Part shown: positions 1 to 6,907 of the stretch, one piece after another | How positions within the stretch are numbered: position 1 is the stretch's first letter | How the letters are laid out: every line of letters starts with the position of its first letter | Assembly (NCBI GenBank): GCA_964403185.1 | Contig: CAYOFK010000083.1 | Location: 1 to 13,442, forward strand | Source: CAYOFK01 sp964403185 | GTDB taxonomy: Bacteria > Bacteroidota > Bacteroidia > Bacteroidales > VadinHA17 | Reading direction: 5' to 3' | Length of the DNA: 13,442 nucleotides | Made by a program: the position numbers and the translations under genes | The notes under the pieces: generated by a model | What the model saw: only the letters and a program-made list of their open reading frames with translations | Told to the model about the DNA's origin: nothing | Databases searched by the model: none

Positions 1-819
1 TTAATGCGCTCAAAATCGGCTTATCTGAACACAGGGTCCTGGGCTTCAAAAGCATTAAAGGAAGCCCGGATATATGGCGAAGCGGTTGAAGTGGCCTCAT
101 CCAAAGATCAGATTTTCAACTACATTCCAAAGGGCTATGAGCTGCCTGCCGATGCAGACTATTTTCATATTACTACCAACAACACTATTTATGGAACAGA
201 GATCAAAAAAGATATGGATTGTGAACTTCCTCTGATTGCGGATATGTCATCAGACATATTCAGCCGTCCCGTTGATATTTCCAAATATGTCCTTATTTAT
301 GGGGGTGCCCAGAAAAACCTTGCCCCGGCCGGTGTGACTTTTGTAATCATCAAAGAAGATATTCTGGGCAAGGTAGACCGTCTCATTCCTACCATGATGG
401 ACTACAGGACCCATATCGAAAAAGGATCCATGTTTAATACACCTCCGGTATTGCCGGTTTTTGCAGCCCTGCAAACGCTTAAATGGATCAGGAACAGCGG
501 TGGTGTGGCCGGATTGCACGCGATCAATGAAGCAAAAGCCCGGCGTCTCTATCAGGAAATTAACAGAAACAACATGTTCAGGCCCACGGTCAAAGACGAG
601 GAAGACCGTTCCATTATGAATATTTGCTGGGTGATGACTGAACAATATACTGATAAGGAGGCTGCATTCCTTGAGTTCGCTACGGGAAAAGGCATGATCG
701 GTATAAAGGGGCACAGATCGGTTGGTGGCTTCCGTGCTTCAACCTACAATGCACTTCCCGGAGAGAGTGTGGATGCCCTGATTGGCGTCATGCAGGAATT
801 TGAGTCTGAAAACGCTTAG
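1..819 (+). CDS. serC: Phosphoserine aminotransferase, 5'-truncated by window edge
   Basis: SerC is a PLP-dependent class V aminotransferase that makes 3-phosphoserine from 3-phosphohydroxypyruvate and glutamate in the cytosol, the second step of serine synthesis. The frame is open from base 1, so the ATG at position 4 is probably an internal Met; family members are about 355-360 residues and only about 272 are present, with roughly the first 85 cut off. Visible motifs are YFHITTNNTIYGTE (about residues 53-66 from that Met), DMSSDIFSR (80-88), the PLP-lysine motif GGAQKNLAPAG with Lys104, and HRSVGGFRASTYNAL near the C-terminus. The frame is intact to a TAG stop. serA follows after about 90 bp on the same strand, which fits a shared serine operon. 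The family assignment is very secure. Confidence 0.97.
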   Translation, partial: LMRSKSAYLNTGSWASKALKEARIYGEAVEVASSKDQIFNYIPKGYELPADADYFHITTNNTIYGTEIKKDMDCELPLIADMSSDIFSRPVDISKYVLIYGGAQKNLAPAGVTFVIIKEDILGKVDRLIPTMMDYRTHIEKGSMFNTPPVLPVFAALQTLKWIRNSGGVAGLHAINEAKARRLYQEINRNNMFRPTVKDEEDRSIMNICWVMTEQYTDKEAAFLEFATGKGMIGIKGHRSVGGFRASTYNALPGESVDALIGVMQEFESENA

Positions 820-911
820 TCAGTAAAAGATCATTCGAAGATGCTAAACAAATTCGTGATTTTTCAGAATGAGGAATAATAAACCTGGTATTATAATAAA
901 TTGTGAAACAC

Positions 912-1832
912 ATGAAAACAATACTTGTTGCAACTGAAAAACCGTTTGCCCCGGCAGCGGTAAATGAAATCAGAAACAGAGTGGAAGAGGCCGGTTATCA
1001 ACTGTCCCTCCTTGAGAAATATGAGGACCCGGAAGCCTTTATTGAAGCAGTAGCTGAAGTGGATGCTCTTATTATTAGAAGTGATAAGGTTACCAAAGAA
1101 GTAATGGATGCTGCAAAAAACCTTAAAATTGTTGTCCGTGCAGGAGCCGGCTATGACAACATCGATCTGGATGCAGCAACCGGCAACAATGTGGTTGCCA
1201 TGAATACACCTGGCCAGAATTCCAATGCGGTTGCTGAGCTTGCACTGGGCATGATGGTGTTTCTGGCCCGAAACAAATTCAACGGGTCGGCAGGTACGGA
1301 ACTGAAGGACAAAACGCTTGGCATACATGCTTTTGGCCATGTTGGGAAACTGGTGGCGAAAATTGCAAAAGGATTTGGAATGGAAGTACTGGCCTTTGAT
1401 CCTTTTGTTCCGGATAAAGTCATTGAAAAAGAAGGAGTGAAGGTCGTAAAATCAGCCGAAGAACTGTATAGTAAATCCAGGTATGTATCACTCCACATTC
1501 CTGTAAATAATGAAACCCGTGGTTCTGTTAACTACAGCCTGATAAAGCTGATGCCCCTGGGCGCCACCCTGGTCAATACAGCCCGCAAAGAGGTGATCGA
1601 TGAGCCTTCACTCAGGAAAATCTTTGCAGAACGTCCCGATTTCAGGTATGCATCCGACATTGCCCCGGATTGTGCGGAAGAAATCGCTTCAGAATTTGAT
1701 GGCAGGTATTTCTTTACACCAAAAAAGATGGGAGCGCAGACTGCTGAAGCAAATATCAATGCCGGTATTGCTGCGGCGAACCAGATCGTAGCCTTTTTTG
1801 AAAAGGGAGATACTGCTTTTAAGGTAAATTAA
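912..1832 (+). CDS. serA: D-3-phosphoglycerate dehydrogenase, short Bacteroidota type
   Basis: SerA oxidises 3-phosphoglycerate to 3-phosphohydroxypyruvate with NAD+, the committed step of serine synthesis. I chose the ATG at 912 (306 residues); a GTG at 903 would add three residues, and neither has a Shine-Dalgarno. Visible parts are the N-terminal catalytic lobe with VVRAGAGYDNID (74-85) and NTPGQNSNAVAE (98-109), the nucleotide-binding loop LGIHAFGHVG (136-145, with Ala where the first Gly of GxGxxG usually sits), the substrate Arg in NTARKEVID (R225), and TPKKMGAQTAEAN (269-281). The catalytic His of the family (TPHxGxxT) is replaced by Lys, a substitution I recall from Bacteroidota and Entamoeba enzymes. 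The protein ends there, with no C-terminal ACT domain, so classical serine feedback through ACT is not possible. A hairpin follows the stop. Confidence 0.96.
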   Translation: MKTILVATEKPFAPAAVNEIRNRVEEAGYQLSLLEKYEDPEAFIEAVAEVDALIIRSDKVTKEVMDAAKNLKIVVRAGAGYDNIDLDAATGNNVVAMNTPGQNSNAVAELALGMMVFLARNKFNGSAGTELKDKTLGIHAFGHVGKLVAKIAKGFGMEVLAFDPFVPDKVIEKEGVKVVKSAEELYSKSRYVSLHIPVNNETRGSVNYSLIKLMPLGATLVNTARKEVIDEPSLRKIFAERPDFRYASDIAPDCAEEIASEFDGRYFFTPKKMGAQTAEANINAGIAAANQIVAFFEKGDTAFKVN

Positions 1833-1838
1833 ACCCAT

Positions 1839-1866
1839 GCTTCTGACCTGTGAGGTCATTTGAAGC
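1839..1866 (+). terminator. Hairpin after serA, possible terminator or attenuator
   Basis: GCTTC-TGACCT pairs with AGGTCA-(ttt bulge)-GAAGC around a three-base GTG loop, giving an 11-bp stem with one bulge. It begins six bases after the serA stop and is followed by CTGGTTTTGG, a weak T run. It could end part of the serC-serA transcript, leaving the next gene on its own promoter, or merely stabilise the 3' end. Confidence 0.4.
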
Positions 1867-1922
1867 CTGGTTTTGGAAGAGGCATTCGCAAACCATTCCA
1901 AATCCTGAATATTTTGCATTAC

Positions 1923-1930
1923 TAACTTTG
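1923..1930 (+). promoter_or_regulatory. Candidate -7 element (TAACTTTG) before the DUF1015 gene
   Basis: TAACTTTG matches the Bacteroidota -7 consensus TAnnTTTG at all fixed positions. No clear TTG lies 17-23 bp upstream, and a start site about 7 bp downstream would leave a leader of under 10 nt before the ATG at 1944. It is a plausible but weak promoter; readthrough from serA is the alternative. Confidence 0.3.
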
Positions 1931-1943
1931 AAAAAAAAATGAA

Positions 1944-3191
1944 ATGGCCATATTAAAAGCATTCAAAGGAATCAGGCCACCGGCCGAAATTGTGTCCCGG
2001 GTTGCATCCCGCCCCTATGATGTATTAAATTCTGAGGAGGCACGTGAAGAAGCCTCAGGAAACGAACAGTCATTATTGCACATCATCAAACCTGAAATAG
2101 ATCTGGATCCCACGGTGGATATTCACAGTGAGGAGGTATATGAAAAAGCCAGGGAGAATTATCACATGTTCCTTGAAAAAGGATGGCTTGTCAGCGATGA
2201 TAAAGACTGCCTCTATATCTATGCCCAAACCATGAAGGGAAGAACCCAGTATGGCCTGGTTGGTGCGGCCAGTGTTGAGGATTATATGAACGGCATCATC
2301 AAAAAACACGAACTCACACGGCCTGAAAAGGAAGAAGACCGCATGAAACATGTGCGCATCAACAATGCAAACATTGAACCGGTGTTCTTTACCTATCCCG
2401 CGGTCAGAGAAATTGATGTTGTGATCAGCTCCTTTGTGGAATCAAATAAACCTGTATATGATTTTTTCGCTGAGGATGGGGTGGGGCACCGGTTCTGGGT
2501 AGTTGATGATGACCGGATCATATCCGAATTGCTCACATTGTTCGATAAGGTCCCGGCAACCTACGTGGCAGACGGTCATCACAGAACAGCCGCCGCCGCC
2601 CTGGTTGGAAATGAAAAGAAACAATGCAACCCTCATCATACAGGCCGGGAGGAATATAATTATTTTCTGGCCGTTCACTTTCCGGACAACCAGTTGGCCA
2701 TTATTGACTATAACAGGGTTGTGAAAGACCTGAATGGTTTATCACCATCCGGATTCATTGAACGGCTGCGGAAAGGTTTTGATGTGGAAGAAATAGGAAC
2801 GGAGGTTTATAAACCTGACAGGCTTCATAATTTCTCTATGTACCTCGAAGGAATATGGTATTCACTTACAGCCAGGGAAGGCACCTATGATGATTCTGAT
2901 CCTATTGGTGTTCTGGATGTCACTATACTCACGGAGCAGGTATTGGATCCACTCCTGGGTATCACAGATCTGCGCCGGTCAAAAAGAATTGATTTTGTGG
3001 GGGGGATCCGGGGTTTGGGTGAATTGACCAAACGTGTTGATTCCGGAGAAATGACGGTGGCCTTTGCATTGTTTCCGGTGACATTGAAACAGTTGATCGA
3101 TATAGCAGATTCAGACAATATCATGCCTCCAAAGACCACCTGGTTTGAACCCAAGTTAAGGAGTGGCCTGGTTATTCACAGTCTGGATTGA
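1944..3191 (+). CDS. DUF1015 family protein in the serine operon
   Basis: The 415-residue protein has the conserved signatures of the DUF1015 family: RPYDV near the N-terminus (23-27), KKHELTRPEKEEDR (120-133), the histidine-rich YVADGHHRTAAAAL (207-220) and a C-terminal MPPKTTWFEPKLRSGL (394-409). The length matches the family. It has no signal peptide or membrane segment, so it is probably cytosolic. No biochemical function is established to my knowledge. The ADGHHR motif resembles the phosphate-binding GxxR-type motif of ParB/sulfiredoxin-fold proteins, which include free-serine kinases (SerK, SbnI), and a place right after serC and serA suggests serine or phosphoserine as ligand; this is inference. 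The ATG at 1944 was chosen because the overlapping ATG at 1939 runs into a stop after five codons. Confidence 0.92.
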   Translation: MAILKAFKGIRPPAEIVSRVASRPYDVLNSEEAREEASGNEQSLLHIIKPEIDLDPTVDIHSEEVYEKARENYHMFLEKGWLVSDDKDCLYIYAQTMKGRTQYGLVGAASVEDYMNGIIKKHELTRPEKEEDRMKHVRINNANIEPVFFTYPAVREIDVVISSFVESNKPVYDFFAEDGVGHRFWVVDDDRIISELLTLFDKVPATYVADGHHRTAAAALVGNEKKQCNPHHTGREEYNYFLAVHFPDNQLAIIDYNRVVKDLNGLSPSGFIERLRKGFDVEEIGTEVYKPDRLHNFSMYLEGIWYSLTAREGTYDDSDPIGVLDVTILTEQVLDPLLGITDLRRSKRIDFVGGIRGLGELTKRVDSGEMTVAFALFPVTLKQLIDIADSDNIMPPKTTWFEPKLRSGLVIHSLD

Positions 3192-3261
3192 CCCGGTGAA
3201 CCTGTGCGTTTAGAAGCCGGCTTTTTGTAATTTTATTTATATTGTTAATATAATAATTCTG

Positions 3262-3936
3262 ATGGATGGGGTTGTTGAAAATATTTTGCATCTGAAGCAA
3301 TCTTTACCTGAACACGTAAAACTCATTCCGATATCCAAAACCATGCCTGATGAAAAAATATTACAGGCATGGTCGGCAGGTTTTAAGGTTTTTGGGGAAA
3401 ACAAAGTACAGGAACTGATGCGCAAGCAACAATCCCTTCCGGATGATATCCAATGGCACATGGTTGGCCATTTACAGTCAAATAAGGTAAAATATATTGC
3501 AGCTTTTGTACACCTTATTCATGGCATTGACAGCCTGAAACTGTTAAAAATAATAAATAAAGAAGCCGGGAAATGCCGGCGCATCATCCGTGGATTGTTC
3601 CAGATTCACATAGCCTCAGAGGAAACAAAATTCGGTTTTAATCCGGAAGAGGTTCATAAGGTGTTATCTTCAGAAGAATATGCGGCAATGGAAAATATTA
3701 AAATTGTGGGTGTCATGGGAATGGCAACATATACGGATGATACGGAACAGGTACGAAGGGAATTCCAAAAGCTCCACAGTATCTATCTGGACCTGAAGAA
3801 AACCTTCTTCCCGGAGGATCCCGGGTTTTGTGAAATCAGCATGGGCATGTCCGGCGATTATTCAATTGCGATTGAGGAAGGAAGTACAATGATACGGATC
3901 GGAAGCATGATTTTTGGACCCAGACAACAGAAATAA
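3262..3936 (+). CDS. YggS/PLPBP-family pyridoxal phosphate homeostasis protein
   Basis: This 224-residue protein belongs to the YggS/PROSC family, single-domain TIM barrels of the alanine-racemase fold that bind PLP and keep cellular B6 vitamers and amino-acid/2-keto-acid pools in balance, without known catalytic activity. It shows the PLP-lysine motif LIPISKTMP (K26), FGENKVQEL (43-51), WHMVGHLQSNKVK and the C-terminal phosphate-binding stretch MGMSGDYSIAIEEGSTMIRIGSMIFG. Length is typical. The ATG at 3262 lacks a Shine-Dalgarno and lies in an A/T-rich leader 70 bp after the DUF1015 gene. Being near SerC, a PLP enzyme, fits its role, and cotranscription with the serine genes is plausible because no terminator is obvious between them. 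Confidence 0.95.
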   Translation: MDGVVENILHLKQSLPEHVKLIPISKTMPDEKILQAWSAGFKVFGENKVQELMRKQQSLPDDIQWHMVGHLQSNKVKYIAAFVHLIHGIDSLKLLKIINKEAGKCRRIIRGLFQIHIASEETKFGFNPEEVHKVLSSEEYAAMENIKIVGVMGMATYTDDTEQVRREFQKLHSIYLDLKKTFFPEDPGFCEISMGMSGDYSIAIEEGSTMIRIGSMIFGPRQQK

Positions 3937-3946
3937 AAATTACAGA

Positions 3947-3974
3947 TTGAATTATTTTGTATTTTTCATCTTTG
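3947..3974 (+). promoter_or_regulatory. Candidate promoter before the DHODH-like gene
   Basis: TTG at 3947-3949 and CATCTTTG at 3967-3974 are separated by 17 bp, close to the Bacteroidota TTG/TAnnTTTG pattern with one mismatch in the -7 box. The predicted start site would leave a leader of about 28 nt before the ATG at 4009. Confidence 0.28.
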
Positions 3975-4008
3975 TTAAGAATGCATCATTTTATTTAGTT
4001 ACCAGATT

Positions 4009-4986
4009 ATGACAGATCTTACCACAAAATATCTTGGCCTGACTCTTGTTAATCCTTTGATTGTTAGTAGTTCAGGACTTACGGATTCGGTTGAGAAAAT
4101 TATTGAACTTGAAAAGATTGGCGCCGGAGGAGTGGTGTTGAAATCTTTATTTGAAGAGCAAATAATGTTTGAAGCAGGCCGGTACAGCGGGTATAGCGAA
4201 TATCCTGAGGCAGCAGATTATATCAACAGTTACACCAAAGACCATTCGGTAGGTAATTATTTGTCCCTTATTGAGGAAGCTAAGAAGGCAGTGAACATAC
4301 CGGTAATTGCCAGCGTTAATTGTATTACTTCCAGCGAGTGGGTTGATTTTTCAAAAAAAATTGAGAACGCAGGTGCGGATGCGCTCGAGGTGAATGTTTT
4401 CTACCTTCCCACAGATAAAGAAGTTGGACCGGAAGATTTTGAGAAAGTGTATCTTGAACTTGCCGAAAAACTCAGGAACAGGGTTTCCATACCTGTGGTC
4501 TTTAAACTTGGAAGGCAGTTCTCAAACCTTTTAAATATTGCGAACCGGCTGTATCATAGAAAAATAAACGGCATTGTTTTGTTTAACAGGTTCTATGAAC
4601 CGGATATAGATACAGACCGGCTTAAACTGGTTCCGGCCGAAGTGTTCAGCCTGCCTTCCGAGATCCGGCAGACTTTGAGGTGGGTTGGTGTGGTATCGGG
4701 TCGCATCAGGGGGATTGATATTGCTGCATCAACCGGCGTACACGACGGCAAAGCAGCAATTAAATTGTTGCTTGCCGGAGCTGCAGCAGTTCAGGTATGC
4801 TCAGTCCTGTATAAAAACGGTACCGGCTACCTTGGATCCATGCTTGCTGACATCCGGAAATGGATGGAAACTAACAATTTTTCTTCAATACAGGACTTTA
4901 AGGGTACATTGAATTACGGTAATGTCAGGGATCCGTCCATTTATGAGCGTTCACAATTCATAAAGTATTTTTCAAGCCATACATAA
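4009..4986 (+). CDS. Dihydroorotate dehydrogenase-like flavoprotein, not canonical PyrD
   Basis: The 325-residue TIM-barrel protein is related to class 1 dihydroorotate dehydrogenases. It starts with the typical YLGLTLVNPLIVSSSGLT (residues 8-25), has an FMN-region lysine in VVFKLG (163-168), and a phosphate-binding end around STGVHDGKAAIKLLLAGAAAVQVCS (241-265). The loop that in PyrD reads NxSCPN with the catalytic Cys is here EVNVFYLPTD (127-136), so Tyr stands where the base should be. This belongs to the conserved 'dihydroorotate dehydrogenase-like' group, which shares that NxxYLPTD-type loop. I infer an FMN protein of unknown substrate rather than a pyrimidine enzyme. The ion-channel gene begins 20 bp after its stop, suggesting cotranscription. 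Confidence 0.9.
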   Translation: MTDLTTKYLGLTLVNPLIVSSSGLTDSVEKIIELEKIGAGGVVLKSLFEEQIMFEAGRYSGYSEYPEAADYINSYTKDHSVGNYLSLIEEAKKAVNIPVIASVNCITSSEWVDFSKKIENAGADALEVNVFYLPTDKEVGPEDFEKVYLELAEKLRNRVSIPVVFKLGRQFSNLLNIANRLYHRKINGIVLFNRFYEPDIDTDRLKLVPAEVFSLPSEIRQTLRWVGVVSGRIRGIDIAASTGVHDGKAAIKLLLAGAAAVQVCSVLYKNGTGYLGSMLADIRKWMETNNFSSIQDFKGTLNYGNVRDPSIYERSQFIKYFSSHT

Positions 4987-5006
4987 AAAGGACTAAAGTC
5001 AGGTAG

Positions 5007-5666
5007 ATGAAGCCTTCATTCTTTAAGTTGAGTTCTACTACTATAAGTGCAAGTCTTTTGGGCTTGCTGATCCTGTTCATTTTTGGACTGCCTTTATTTC
5101 CGGAGGGATGGTATGTGGTGCTGTATAAAATGAATTATACCCTGATATTTATTTTTTCAGTGCTCGCCTTGAAAAGACACCGGAAAATCATACTGTATAT
5201 TGCTTTAATCAACCTGGTGGTATTGTGGATCACCCAGATTTTTGATCTTGTCATTCTAAGGATCACTTCAGACTTCCTCATCATTATTTTTTTCGGAATT
5301 ATTGTGTCCCGGTTCCTGGTGCAAATTGCCAGGAGTGAAAAAGCTGATATCGGTGTGATATTGGAATCAATTTCTGGCTACCTGTTATTGGGTACACTGT
5401 TTGGCATTATTACAGTCATCCTCCTCCTGGTCAGTCCCGGGGCCGTGGTATTTCATGATGCAATTGATCCTTCACTGGCAGATATTTTTTATTTTACATT
5501 CGTTACAATGACCACCCTGGGCTTCGGTGATGTGTTACCGGTAACTGATCCGGCTCAGTCATTATCAATTTTAATCGCTTTATCCGGACAATTATATATT
5601 GCCATCATTGTTGCCATGCTGGTTGGCAAGTACATATCCGGAATTCGGGATAAAAATGTGTCTTGA
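5007..5666 (+). CDS. Potassium-channel-like membrane protein (Ion_trans_2 type)
   Basis: This 219-residue inner-membrane protein has about six hydrophobic segments (roughly residues 13-32, 37-55, 61-82, 88-106, 122-145 and 185-207). A pore loop lies between the last two: FYFTFVTMTTLGFGDVLP, with the selectivity filter TTLGFGD at 169-175. GFG rather than GYG is seen in some K+ channels and is compatible with K+ selectivity. The fourth segment lacks the regularly spaced arginines of a voltage sensor, and the C-terminus after the last helix is only about ten residues, so there is no RCK/TrkA-N gating domain. The protein is likely a simple tetrameric K+ channel. It sits 20 bp behind the DHODH-like gene. 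Start ATG 5007 has only a weak purine-rich leader. Confidence 0.88.
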   Translation: MKPSFFKLSSTTISASLLGLLILFIFGLPLFPEGWYVVLYKMNYTLIFIFSVLALKRHRKIILYIALINLVVLWITQIFDLVILRITSDFLIIIFFGIIVSRFLVQIARSEKADIGVILESISGYLLLGTLFGIITVILLLVSPGAVVFHDAIDPSLADIFYFTFVTMTTLGFGDVLPVTDPAQSLSILIALSGQLYIAIIVAMLVGKYISGIRDKNVS

Positions 5667-5705
5667 ACAGGGCTTAGGAACCACCCGCTACCGGTGACAG
5701 GGATA

Positions 5706-5726
5706 AAACCACTGCAAATGTGGTTT
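5706..5726. repeat. Perfect inverted repeat AAACCAC / GTGGTTT
   Basis: Seven-base arms flank a seven-base spacer (TGCAAAT), 40 bp after the channel gene's stop. There is no T run after it, so it is at best a weak transcript-end hairpin, or an operator-like site. Confidence 0.4.
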
Positions 5727-5889
5727 GTGCCAATGCCGGACACAGTTCATCCTTAAAGGAAATTCCGTATAGTAACCACCGGTGGAAAATAAAGCGGGCA
5801 ACAGGTAACAAATCAGGCGCCACACCCGTATTAAGTTCTGGTGGCTTGCCGGGTATACACTATCCTTCGTTGCAGCTTGCGGTAAACTA

Positions 5890-5919
5890 TTTGTTTTTTA
5901 AAAAAAAGTGTTAATTTTA
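5890..5919 (+). promoter_or_regulatory. Candidate promoter for the lipoprotein/secreted-protein pair
   Basis: TTTG at 5890-5893 and TAATTTTA at 5912-5919 are 18 bp apart, matching the Bacteroidota -33/-7 pattern except for the last base of the -7 box. The leader to the ATG at 5966 would be about 40 nt and is A/T-rich without a Shine-Dalgarno. Confidence 0.38.
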
Positions 5920-5965
5920 CTTTATTAATGTTATAAACAGGAATTATCCTCAAAACCTTATACTT

Positions 5966-6895
5966 ATGAAACAAAAAGCGTTTAAGTTTCTCCCACTCAA
6001 TCTGATGATGGCTCTGGTTGTCCTGGTTTTGGTGCCGGGCTGTAACCTGGGAGGAGATAAAAATAAAGCCGACGAGTCTGAGGTGGAGTTGGATATGAGC
6101 CAACTGAATGAGGACTTGTTCCAGGATATTGGTGAGGTAAAGAAAATATTTTATTCTTTACCCTCTCCCCTTGAAACGGCAATGATGATCCGTTCAGCAG
6201 GCGCTGTATTCAATGAGGAACTCCTGAACTCGGTTGACAACTCAACAAACTACACCACCAACAAAAGTATGGCTCTGAACCTGGGAGTGTTTACCTGCGA
6301 CCTCAGTTTTGCAAGTTTATACGATCAGACAGAGGCTTCTATAGATTATATGAATGCAGCAAAAAAAATGGCTGATGGTTTAGGTATTCTGGATGCCATT
6401 AATGATGAAACCATACAGGAACTTGAGGAAAATCTTAATAACAGGGACAAGATCATGGAGATCATTTCGGAAACCTTCATGAATTCGAGTTCCTATCTGC
6501 AGGAAAATGAGAGGGCTTCTGTAGCCGCTATTGTACTTGTTGGAGGATGGATGGAAGGCTTATTCCTGGCCACGCAAATGGTAGACGCGGATTCCATAGA
6601 GGATAACAGCCTTGTAAACCGGATCATGGATCAAAAACTTTCACTGGATATTGTATTGAAGCTTCTGGAAGAGAATGTTGATAACCAGGATGTCCGGGAT
6701 ATTCTTGCAGACGTAATGGATCTTAAAGAATCCTTCGATAAAGTTACGCTAACCACAACACAAATTGAAACCTCTCTGGATGAGGAAACCAACGTAACCA
6801 CACTGAAGTCTAAAACCACTTCATCCCTGAATGCTGAAATTTTTATTGAATTGAAAGGAAAAATCGAAACCATACGGACTAAATACATCTCATAA
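5966..6895 (+). CDS. Predicted lipoprotein of unrecognised family
   Basis: The 309-residue protein begins with two Lys and a hydrophobic stretch ending in a lipobox-like VLVPGC, so Cys26 is the likely lipidated residue and the mature protein sits in the outer membrane or periplasm. After Cys26 comes NLGGDKNKADESEVE; the acidic cluster lies further from the Cys than in the usual Bacteroidota surface-export signal, so surface exposure is uncertain. The rest appears mostly helical and acidic, with a segment NKSMALNLGVFTCDLSF around residues 92-114 that resembles a recurring pattern of uncharacterised Bacteroidota lipoproteins, an impression from memory. There is no enzyme motif. A second exported protein starts 12 bp after the stop, so the two likely form one transcript and may work together at the envelope. 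Confidence 0.85.
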   Translation: MKQKAFKFLPLNLMMALVVLVLVPGCNLGGDKNKADESEVELDMSQLNEDLFQDIGEVKKIFYSLPSPLETAMMIRSAGAVFNEELLNSVDNSTNYTTNKSMALNLGVFTCDLSFASLYDQTEASIDYMNAAKKMADGLGILDAINDETIQELEENLNNRDKIMEIISETFMNSSSYLQENERASVAAIVLVGGWMEGLFLATQMVDADSIEDNSLVNRIMDQKLSLDIVLKLLEENVDNQDVRDILADVMDLKESFDKVTLTTTQIETSLDEETNVTTLKSKTTSSLNAEIFIELKGKIETIRTKYIS

Positions 6896-6907
6896 ATCAA
6901 CCCTGTT

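Larger units (their letters stand above)
5667..5965 (+). other. Intergenic gap of about 300 bp with small palindromes and an unexplained open frame
   Basis: The gap holds a hairpin at 5706-5726, a 10-bp perfect palindrome CCACCGGTGG at 5776-5785, and a candidate promoter near its right end. A frame open from about 5678 to 5914 encodes some 78 residues starting EPPATGDRDKTTANVVCANA, with no ATG, no Shine-Dalgarno and no family I recognise. Its composition is more G/C-rich than the flanking leader until about 5885, where the sequence becomes A/T-rich. It may be a decayed coding remnant or plain spacer. Confidence 0.4.

Noticed and set aside
903..911. GTG at 903 as start of serA
   Set aside because: ATG 912 gives the usual N-terminus (MKTILVATEKPF) and is preferred, though the difference is only three residues.
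3213..3228. AAGCCGGCTTTTTG as a terminator after the DUF1015 gene
   Set aside because: AGCCGGCT is self-complementary but leaves no loop, so a hairpin cannot form there; the T run alone is not enough.
4009..4986. Calling this gene pyrD
   Set aside because: The NxSCPN catalytic loop is replaced by NVFYLPTD, so the fold matches but the reaction does not.
5720..5914. A 64-residue gene starting at GTG 5720
   Set aside because: No ATG, no Shine-Dalgarno, no recognised family; the frame extends upstream without a natural start. Kept only as an unexplained open frame.
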